Assembly: GCA_021786815.1 (NCBI GenBank)
Contig: JAJYMR010000392.1
Span: 1-21,681 of the forward strand
Source: Deltaproteobacteria bacterium
GTDB taxonomy: Bacteria > Desulfobacterota > Binatia > Binatales > Binataceae
Length of the DNA: 21,681 bases
Direction: 5' to 3'
How positions within the stretch are numbered: position 1 is the first letter of the stretch; the number at the start of each line of letters is the position of its first letter. The notes beneath the pieces were generated by a model. That model ran no database searches. It worked only from the letters and a program-made list of their open reading frames with translations, and had not been told where the DNA came from. The translations under genes and the position numbers were made by a program. This document shows positions 16,541 through 21,681 of this stretch, piece by piece.

Positions 16541-17041
16541 TCAGCCCATTCCGGTTTCAGAACCGGCCTGAACGGTTCTTGCGGGCTCACGCCATGAGAA
16601 CTCGCGCCCGGGCGGCAATGCGCTTATCAACGCAAGCGGCACCCAGAGCGTGAAGAGCAGCCCCAGTATCGGCGAATGCCAGAGCCAGAACAGGCCATAT
16701 AAAAGGAAGGCCGCGATCATCCCGAGATGCGCGCGCAACTGGCTCTCGGTTACGCCCGGCGGCCGCGCCGCGAACAGCTTCGAAACCAGCATCCCCTGCC
16801 CCAGGCAATGCCACGTCCCATAGAAGCGGCATCGGCGGCACACGCTCAGGCTCGATTCGAGCCAAAGAGCGCCGAGTATCACAAGGCCAAGGAGAAGAGC
16901 GCCTGCCTCATGCGCGGCGGCTTTTCCCAGTGCGAGAATCGTAAACAGCGCGAAACCGCCGACTCCGATTATGCGAAAGGAGATCGGCTTCTGCAGAAAA
17001 TAGACAAGCGGTTCGAATGGCCCCGGATTGAGTCTCTGCAT
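16541..17041 (-). CDS. Small membrane protein with CxxCx7C motif, function unknown
   Basis: The 166-residue product has four likely membrane segments (about 21-40, 45-63, 105-122 and 124-142). Between the second and third lies C68-R-R-C71 followed seven residues later by C79 in Y-G-T-W-H-C-L-G-Q-G. This arrangement is reminiscent of a group of uncharacterised bacterial membrane proteins with a cytosolic or periplasmic cysteine loop that could bind a metal or cluster. The ATG at 17041 has no clear ribosome binding site. It stands 47 bases before the dehydrogenase gene on the same strand and may be its operon leader. I do not recognise a function. Confidence 0.65.
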   Translation of the reverse strand: MQRLNPGPFEPLVYFLQKPISFRIIGVGGFALFTILALGKAAAHEAGALLLGLVILGALWLESSLSVCRRCRFYGTWHCLGQGMLVSKLFAARPPGVTESQLRAHLGMIAAFLLYGLFWLWHSPILGLLFTLWVPLALISALPPGREFSWREPARTVQAGSETGMG

Positions 17042-17167
17042 GGTTCAGTATGAGTGTCAGAGCCTAATGTAGTCGGCGCGATAGCGAGCGCAAGTATCGG
17101 GCTGAGGCCTCTAACGCGGCCATCGTCGATCAGGCCCGCGTACGTCGCATGATGGCTCAAGCGCTTA

Positions 17168-17195
17168 GCGACGATCGCAGCCTTCTGATCGTCGC
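17168..17195. repeat. Inverted repeat in the gap before the SIR2-like gene
   Basis: GCGACGATC and GATCGTCGC form a perfect 9-bp stem around a 10-base loop in the 272-base gap between the membrane-protein and SIR2-like genes. There is no T-run, so it does not look like an intrinsic terminator; it could be a protein-binding site or chance. No tRNA gene was found in this gap. Confidence 0.4.
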
Positions 17196-17313
17196 CGCCC
17201 GAGCGCAGAAAGCAGCCGATTTCGTACTGGGCCCTGAAACGTGTGGTCGAATAGATTTTGCAGCGCGCCCACGCATTGCGCGGGCGCCCGATTCGGTTCT
17301 CGGTTAGGCTGAA

Positions 17314-18279
17314 ATGATGGGTCGAAGCCTCAGAGACTTTCCTATCGGCACGATTGGTCACATCGCGCCGGCTCTCGCAGCGCTTTCGTCTTTGAGCCTG
17401 TTCGTCGTGTCGGGAGCGGGTTTGGCGATGCCGATGATTCCGGCGATGGACACCATCGTCCGCTCGGGAATTTCCGCCACCGAGGAGATCGGCTTCTTCC
17501 CCGCACGACAAGCTCCACGGACCGACCTGCGCGAACGTCTATTGCCGTATCGGATTCTCTTCGACGGACACGTCGAACGATGGAAAGCTTTCCTGCTAGC
17601 CGGAATCTACGACGAAGCCCTTGCGGCCTTCTTCCAGCGCAACATCTACCGTCGCGTTGAGCAGGTAGCGCCGGCCAATTACCGAATCTTCAATTTTGTT
17701 CCACCACCTGCAGTCATGTTTGACTTCAACACGGACGACCTTTTAGCGCGGTACTGCGAGCCGCCCCATATCGTACTAAACCCTCACGGTGCAATTGAGC
17801 GCAGAATCATCGAACACCCTGAATTCGAGCGGTTCCTTCGCTCAGCAGCCGAATTTGCCATTGCTCTGCCAAATAACTCTAGGATATGGCTTCCCGGACC
17901 GGAGCCGAAGACAATCACGCGCAGACCTGAATACAAATTTGCAATAGAGCGCATGCGCGCAGGAGGCCAATACTTCCTGCTGATCGGATATTCTTTCGGA
18001 CGCCAACGCGATGGTAGCATCGATGACGCAGAATCCCTCGAGTTCCTCAGCGAACTCCTGAAGCGCTTCCATCGCCGAATCGTGTTAATCGATCCGATGC
18101 CAGAACACGTCGCCGGTCTTTTTGAGAATCGCCTTCACCAAAGAATCTACGCGTGCAAGCTGTACTGGAACCATCTGGCAGAGGCAGCGTGTCTTGCTGT
18201 GGCGGAGACCGGAAGAACACTGAGTCTGGCATTTCTGGCTGCACGTATCGCGCGCCTGTACGAAGAGAGAACGCGTTAA
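17314..18279 (+). CDS. SIR2-like protein (putative NAD-binding/NADase domain)
   Basis: This 321-residue soluble protein has the pattern of a divergent SIR2-fold domain from end to end. A first helix and strand lead into V-V-S-G-A-G-L-A-M-P-M-I-P (31-43), the NAD-binding glycine loop. M-F-D-F-N-T-D-D-L-L (135-144) corresponds to the N-x-D region of SIR2 proteins, and N-P-H-G (156-159) supplies the catalytic-type histidine H158, 19 residues after N139, close to the spacing in sirtuins. Q-Y-F-L-L-I-G-Y-S-F-G (219-229) fits the late Rossmann strand. The zinc-binding cysteines of deacetylase sirtuins are absent, as in the SIR2 NADase domains of anti-phage systems. The ATG has only a weak AGG five bases upstream. 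No known partner gene of Thoeris, DSR or Argonaute type is adjacent. Defence function is inference. Confidence 0.65.
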   Translation: MMGRSLRDFPIGTIGHIAPALAALSSLSLFVVSGAGLAMPMIPAMDTIVRSGISATEEIGFFPARQAPRTDLRERLLPYRILFDGHVERWKAFLLAGIYDEALAAFFQRNIYRRVEQVAPANYRIFNFVPPPAVMFDFNTDDLLARYCEPPHIVLNPHGAIERRIIEHPEFERFLRSAAEFAIALPNNSRIWLPGPEPKTITRRPEYKFAIERMRAGGQYFLLIGYSFGRQRDGSIDDAESLEFLSELLKRFHRRIVLIDPMPEHVAGLFENRLHQRIYACKLYWNHLAEAACLAVAETGRTLSLAFLAARIARLYEERTR

Positions 18280-18560
18280 CTTCTGCTGGTGCGATGCGCT
18301 TGTGTATCGGATGAGGCGTCAATTCGCTTGAAAGAATCAGCCACTTGAACGTCAAGGGCCTTCGCGAGACTCTCAATGGTCGCCGCAGCAAAAAAGGTCC
18401 GGACGAATTCGTCCGGCGCTTTGTGATAGCTGCGTTTCGGTTCAGGCCGCAGCTTTGGCCTGGGAGCCTCAAGCCTGCTCTTCGGCGATCGGCCCGCGCT
18501 TGGAGAACGCGGTCGCGATTCCCAAAAACGTCCGCGACGCATGGGCTACAAGGAGCTTTT
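18276..18560 (-). pseudogene. Decayed XRE-family HTH regulator
   Basis: Three minus-strand reading frames must be combined to give an XRE-type HTH. One frame gives V-F-G-N-R-D-R-V-L near 18510-18545, a second S-K-R-G-P-I-A-E-E-Q-A near 18475-18510, and the first frame again S-C-G-L-N-R-N-A-A-I-T-K near 18420-18455. The frame ending at 18276 then gives A-T-I-E-S-L-A-K-A-L-D-V-Q-V-A-D-S-F. The last piece is the classic end of the Cro/C1 domain. Frameshifts and a stop between pieces indicate a dead gene. The palindrome at 18399-18416 falls inside it. Its stop codon overlaps that of the convergent SIR2-like gene, so it may once have been a neighbouring control gene. Confidence 0.5.
18391..18416 (-). 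terminator. Perfect 18-bp palindrome with T-run on the minus strand
   Basis: CCGGACGAATTCGTCCGG (18399-18416) is a perfect palindrome. On the minus strand it can fold as a 7-bp GC-rich stem with a 4-base loop, followed by ACC and six T residues, which is the form of an intrinsic terminator. On the plus strand the hairpin is preceded by A residues and followed by CGCTTTG, so it could also weakly end the SIR2-like transcript, whose stop is 120 bases upstream. Confidence 0.55.
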
Positions 18561-18666
18561 TGCTTCGCAGTCTAGGGGCCACATCATATTGTGGCGCAAG
18601 TTCAGCGAAGGCCCCGGGATGTGTTAGATTGGGTACTGTCTGATCTGCAGGGCGAGGTGGACGGAG

Positions 18667-18876
18667 ATGAGCAAGAGGGATGATCGGTTGTTCGTGGAAA
18701 GGCGCGACCAGGGGGACTACGCGATCAGGCGGCCGGATTCGGAGAGGGCCAGCGATGTTCGCCCGACGCAGGCGGAGGCCATCGAGCGCGCGCGAGAGAT
18801 GGACCATAGCGAGATTCTAGTCGAGCGCGTTCGCCATACCGATCGGGGTAAGCCGGACAAGTGGCGGAAGCCCTAG
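18667..18876 (+). CDS. DUF2188-like small protein
   Basis: The 69-residue product is charged and has the layout of DUF2188 proteins: an opening R-L-F-V-E-R-R strand, a G-D-Y-A-I-R-R-P-D-S-E-R-A segment, T-Q-A-E-A-I-E-R-A-R-E-M (34-45, the usual T-x-x-E-A-x-x-x-A helix), and a final strand with I-L-V-E-R-V-R followed by a short basic tail. The family is widespread and uncharacterised. GAGG nine bases before the ATG is a good ribosome binding site. It follows a 387-base stretch that holds only the decayed HTH gene and its palindrome, and precedes the orphan gene by 78 bases on the same strand. Confidence 0.6.
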   Translation: MSKRDDRLFVERRDQGDYAIRRPDSERASDVRPTQAEAIERAREMDHSEILVERVRHTDRGKPDKWRKP

Positions 18877-18954
18877 GTGGCGCTCGTAAGGCGATGAGGC
18901 GCGGTCCTACGACGGCGCGCGCCGGCCTTGGGTGCATTGGCGCCAGGACAGCAA

Positions 18955-19764
18955 ATGTGGAGAAACGTAGAAGGTCTTGGTCTCGCCACCACAATCAGCA
19001 ATCTCATTGGGCGATGGGACCTTCAATTTAACCGACTTCCGAACCTCCGCGACGCTCCCGACGTCCTCATCTCTTCTGACTATTCTGGCGACCACCGCGG
19101 CAGCCGATATCGGGTTATCTCGTTCCTGATTGCCGATGCGCGTTCTTGGAAGACTTGGGAGACGGAACGAAAATCAATCAGAGCCTTACATTTACCAGAC
19201 ACACGGCGAATGAGCTTCAAGTCTCTAACAGACCGTCGACGGAGGGCTGCTCTCCAACCGTTCCTCCAAGCAGCCAGTCGCCTTCGCGGCGTCTGCGTGA
19301 CTTTCGCAATCCATCGCTCCGTCGCAAGCCTCTTTGCTGCGCAAGGCAAGCCCAATCCCAAAAGCGCAGGATTCCCTCTGCAGGCTAGATGGACTCGCGA
19401 TTCATTTGAACGGGTCCTTCGCATAGTCCACCTCCTCTCTATTCTCCTAGCGGGCGTCTCGTCACGCGACCAAAACGTCCTGTGGGTAACAGACAACGAC
19501 GATATCGTTGCAACCCCTAGCCACCACAACGACACTGTCAGGCTTCTGGCCAACATCTCCTCTCATTACTTGACTCACACGCTCGGCCACCTCCGCGTAG
19601 CAACAGCCACCTCGGATAATGGCGATCGCCAAGTCGAAGACCTGCTCTCGATTCCCGACCTCGCCGCTGGGTGCGTCGCTCAACTCCTTACCGAATACGA
19701 ACTAACAGGAGGAATTCCTGGAGCCGGTCTGCTGAGCCCACTGTCACAAAACCTAACAGGATGA
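18955..19764 (+). CDS. Orphan protein, possibly RNase H/DUF3800-like; 3' end altered by IS insertion
   Basis: I do not recognise this 269-residue protein with certainty. It has no signal peptide or membrane segment. Acidic residues sit in strand-like positions: S-S-D-Y-S-G-D-H (40-47), W-V-T-D-N-D-D-I (177-184), and T-S-D-N-G-D-R-Q-V-E-D-L followed by S-I-P-D-L-A-A-G (219-239). An early Asp-Ser-Gly and a late P-D-L-A-A-G resemble the DUF3800/RNase H-like fold, which is inference. The ATG at 18955 is chosen because AGGA lies six bases upstream; a TTG at 18928 is possible. Base composition is visibly lower in GC than the flanking housekeeping genes, suggesting transfer. The last codons and stop (from 19756) lie in the IS left end. 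Removing the IS restores V-A-D-C and a stop at 21085-21087, so little has been lost. Confidence 0.6.
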   Translation: MWRNVEGLGLATTISNLIGRWDLQFNRLPNLRDAPDVLISSDYSGDHRGSRYRVISFLIADARSWKTWETERKSIRALHLPDTRRMSFKSLTDRRRRAALQPFLQAASRLRGVCVTFAIHRSVASLFAAQGKPNPKSAGFPLQARWTRDSFERVLRIVHLLSILLAGVSSRDQNVLWVTDNDDIVATPSHHNDTVRLLANISSHYLTHTLGHLRVATATSDNGDRQVEDLLSIPDLAAGCVAQLLTEYELTGGIPGAGLLSPLSQNLTG

Positions 19765-19771
19765 TGAAAAA
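19756..19771 (+). repeat. IS left terminal inverted repeat
   Basis: This end pairs with 21055-21070 inverted. Over the first 16 bases, 13 agree. Its first bases also supply the final codons and the TGA stop of the interrupted orphan gene. Confidence 0.75.
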
Positions 19772-19836
19772 GATTCGTTTCTCATTGGACTATCATGTAG
19801 AGTAGCGCGCGACCGTGGTGTGAGGAGTAAGCGGGG

Positions 19837-20919
19837 ATGCGGGGCACGGACCAGCAACAGTCTTCGATGTTCAGCTACATATCGGCGGAGCAACGGGTAC
19901 CCAAGGATCATCCGCTGCGGGCGATTCGGGTGACGACCGATGCGGCGCTGCGCGAGCTGGGGCCGAAGTTCGATGCGATCTACGCGAGCCATGGGCGTCC
20001 GTCGATTCCGCCCGAGAAGCTGTTGCGCGCGCTGCTTTTGCAGGTGCTGTACACGGTGCGCAGCGAGCGCATGCTGATGGAGCAGCTCGACTACAACTTC
20101 CTGTTTCGCTGGTTCGTGGGGCTCAGCATCGACGACCCGGTGTGGGACGCGACTACCTTCAGCAAGAACCGCGAGCGGCTGCTCAAGGGCGAGGTGGCGG
20201 AAGGTTTTTTCACCGCGGTGGTGGAACAGGCCCGCGACCAAGGGCTGCTCAGCGATGAGCACTTTACGGTCGACGGCACCCTGATCGAGGCGTGGGCCGG
20301 GCACAAGAGCTTCAAGCCCAAGGATAAGGCGGAGCAGAAGCCCCCGGACGATAACGACCCTGGCAACCCCAGCGTCGACTTTCATGGTGAGCGGCGCAGC
20401 AACGATACCCATCAGTCGAGGACCGATCCCGAAGCCCGTCTGGCGCGCAAGGGAGCGGGCAAGGAGGCCAAGCTCAGCTACGCCGGACACGTGCTGATGG
20501 ACAATCGCGAGGGGCTGGCGGTGGGAGCTTGCGTCAACCAGGCGAGCGGACACGCCGAACCGCAAGCGGCGCTCCAGCTGGTGGAAGAGATCCCAGGCGA
20601 GAACCGGGTGACCTTGGGCGCCGACAAGGGCTATGACCGCAAGGAATTCATCCAGGAATTGCGTGACCACCAGGTCACGCCGCACATCGCGTGCAAGGCG
20701 AACAGCAGCATCGATGCCCGCACCACGCGCCATCTCGGCTACGCGATTAGTCAGAACAAGCGCAAACGGATCGAAGAGATCTTCGGCTGGCTCAAGACCG
20801 TGGCGGGGCTGCGCAAGACGCGCCATCGCGGAGTGGCTCGAGTCGAATGGATGTTCACCTTTGCACTGGCGGGGTACAACCTGGTGAGGATGCGCAACCT
20901 GCTGCCCGCACCTGCATGA
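19837..20919 (+). CDS. IS5-family transposase, apparently intact
   Basis: The 360-residue DDE transposase moves the insertion sequence that surrounds it. It begins with the typical N-terminal module (M-F-S-Y-I-S-A-E-Q-R-V-P-x-D-H-P-L-R, 11-28, then P-S-I-P-P-E-K-L-L-R-A-L-L-L-Q-V-L-Y). Candidate catalytic residues are D146 (F-T-V-D-G-T-L-I-E-A), D263 (G-A-D-K-G-Y-D) and a glutamate in K-R-I-E-E-I-F-G-W-L-K (E313 or E314). The frame has no stops or shifts and the length is normal, so it may be active. GAGGAG nine bases before the ATG is the ribosome binding site. Confidence 0.95.
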   Translation: MRGTDQQQSSMFSYISAEQRVPKDHPLRAIRVTTDAALRELGPKFDAIYASHGRPSIPPEKLLRALLLQVLYTVRSERMLMEQLDYNFLFRWFVGLSIDDPVWDATTFSKNRERLLKGEVAEGFFTAVVEQARDQGLLSDEHFTVDGTLIEAWAGHKSFKPKDKAEQKPPDDNDPGNPSVDFHGERRSNDTHQSRTDPEARLARKGAGKEAKLSYAGHVLMDNREGLAVGACVNQASGHAEPQAALQLVEEIPGENRVTLGADKGYDRKEFIQELRDHQVTPHIACKANSSIDARTTRHLGYAISQNKRKRIEEIFGWLKTVAGLRKTRHRGVARVEWMFTFALAGYNLVRMRNLLPAPA

Positions 20920-21054
20920 GCGCGAGCGAGAAATCTGTGCAACACCAGCAACAATCAACCGCAGCCAGGCAGCCGGCCGCTTCTCGCACACGAAATCGCG
21001 TTCACTAAAAGCTGAGAACCTGAATCTCAGAGGAAAAATCACCGCGAATCCCCG

Positions 21055-21070
21055 TTTTTCAGCACCCTGC
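21055..21070 (-). repeat. IS right terminal inverted repeat
   Basis: TTTTTCAGCACCCTGC is the inverted partner of the left end at 19756-19771 and is followed by the TA flank. Confidence 0.75.
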
Positions 21071-21558
21071 TAGTGGCTGACTGTTAACAGCGAGAGAGTG
21101 ATTTCGATACTGTGAATTGGCCCACTTTGAAGTGAATCCGAAGAGTCGCCAGGGCCGCGCAAGAGCGAGTCCGCATCGAGCGAGCAGGGGCAGCCCCAGA
21201 GCAGCTCCTCGCGCTCCAGCCTAGGGTGCAAACGCGACGATCATCGGAGTAGCCTCTTCGGCTCAGGCAATACGCTGGCAGATCTAATTGTCGTTGATCA
21301 GTCAGAATCTCGGGCAACCGATTCCACCTCCTGGCTCGCCGTAGCCTAAACCCGGCAGGAAATTCGGAAAAGGTGCGACTGCTCAGTTTGGTGCAGAACC
21401 TTCGGCATCTGCGACAGCCTCAGCCCTTCGATCATGGCTTTCGTGTCGGGCGGATGACCCAGGCTGGTTTCCCGCGATGCCGCCCGACGGGCTTGGACCG
21501 CGCGCTCTTCTCATCGTCCGCGTGGCCAGATCGGGTCCTGCTCGGGACTCAATTCGGG
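21071..21558. other. Gene-poor stretch right of the IS
   Basis: No gene can be supported here. The first 17 bases are the displaced end of the orphan gene, including its original TAA at 21085-21087, within a CTGTTAACAG palindrome (21081-21090). Three GTGA-A/T-T-like repeats follow at 21098, 21112 and 21132. A short minus-strand open frame (21346-21435 from its ATG) reads plausibly as protein, with M-I-E-G-L-R-L-S-Q-M-P-K-V-L-H-Q, but matches nothing I know and may be a remnant. Confidence 0.5.
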
Positions 21559-21602
21559 CCTGATCGGGACCTGATCGGGACCTGATCGGGACCTGATCGG
21601 GA
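21559..21602. repeat. 11-bp tandem repeat array
   Basis: Four perfect head-to-tail copies of CCTGATCGGGA occupy 21559-21602. Degenerate copies extend the array to about 21530-21632. The core is flanked by roughly inverted blocks, GGGACTCAATTCGGGCC on the left and GGACCCAATTGAGCCC on the right. Each unit contains GATC. No coding frame is supported across it. Confidence 0.85.
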
Positions 21603-21681
21603 CCCAATTGAGCCCTGATCGGGGCTCGAGTCAGCGCATCGCAGCCCGTATCAATTGGAGCCGGATCCGAACGTAGGGCGG

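Larger units (their letters stand above)
19756..21070 (+). mobile_element. Complete IS5-family insertion sequence
   Basis: A 1,315-base element is bounded by imperfect terminal inverted repeats. The left end reads ACAGGATGATGAAAAA and the inverted right end GCAGGGTGCTGAAAAA. Each end is flanked by TA (19754-19755 and 21071-21072), consistent with a two-base target duplication; a wider C-T-A-R reading at both ends is also possible. It carries one intact DDE transposase gene on the plus strand. A long antisense frame covers nearly the whole element and is treated as a shadow. Boundaries are inferred from the repeats and could shift by one to three bases. Confidence 0.85.

Noticed and set aside
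17149..17307. 52-codon plus-strand open frame just before the SIR2-like gene
   Set aside because: The translation looks somewhat protein-like (starts M-M-A-Q-A-L-S-D-D-R) and ends seven bases before the SIR2-like ATG, but there is no ribosome binding site and no recognised family, and the region contains an inverted repeat.
17042..17313. tRNA gene as an integration site for the accessory segment
   Set aside because: No T-loop GTTC-R-A pattern with matching acceptor stem was found on either strand of the gap.
19753..21042. 429-codon minus-strand open frame spanning the whole insertion sequence
   Set aside because: It is antisense to an intact transposase with all family motifs, and the frame starts and ends within the element. 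Its translation has no recognisable motif, as expected for a codon-bias shadow in GC-rich DNA.
21559..21632. CRISPR-like array
   Set aside because: The repeats are 11 bp and directly abutting with no spacers, so this is a simple tandem repeat.

Overview
The window is GC-rich, largely housekeeping bacterial chromosome with a short, lower-GC accessory segment near its right end. It contains a beta-barrel-like outer-membrane protein, and therefore suggests a Gram-negative lineage. The combination of an actinobacterial-type inositol-3-phosphate synthase, a family-4 Fe-S uracil-DNA glycosylase, an NfeD/slipin pair, an Mrp ATPase with a YfhL-type ferredoxin, and paired crotonases fits an uncultured deltaproteobacteria-like group such as Binatota/Desulfobacterota. 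That taxonomic placement is only a guess.

Left part (1-4600): the C-terminal end of a MoxR/RavA-type AAA+ ATPase is followed by recO. A convergent one-component regulator (XRE HTH plus a periplasmic-binding-protein-like sensor domain) overlaps the recO 3' end. Divergent from the regulator lie an exported beta-barrel-like protein and a lone WtpA/ModA-type oxyanion-binding protein. These three genes look like a small molybdate/tungstate-type sensing and uptake locus without its permease.

Middle (4583-13900): a histidine-phosphatase gene; an operon-like run of uracil-DNA glycosylase, NfeD membrane protease and slipin; a divergent exported zinc-dependent phospholipase C-like protein; coaBC for coenzyme A synthesis; inositol-3-phosphate synthase; then a minus-strand series of PPOX-type flavin/F420 protein, Mrp-type Fe-S carrier and ferredoxin. 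The last three suggest Fe-S and redox housekeeping.

Upstream on the same strand (13959-17041) lie two crotonase-fold proteins, a 3-hydroxyisobutyrate-dehydrogenase-family reductase and a small cysteine-motif membrane protein. The dehydrogenase and crotonases have good ribosome binding sites and short gaps, so they probably form an acyl-CoA or hydroxyacid catabolic operon. Both crotonases lack the two glutamates of classical hydratases.

Right part (17300-21681): the accessory segment. It holds a compact SIR2-like protein with a plausible NAD-binding and catalytic core, a decayed XRE repressor gene, a perfect 18-bp palindrome that looks like a terminator, a DUF2188-like small protein, a lower-GC orphan protein with an RNase H/DUF3800-like feel, and a complete IS5-family insertion sequence that entered the last codons of the orphan gene. 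Beyond the IS no gene is recognisable, but there is an 11-bp tandem repeat array near the right edge. The SIR2-like protein and its unknown neighbours are the best candidates for an undescribed, probably defence-related, module.
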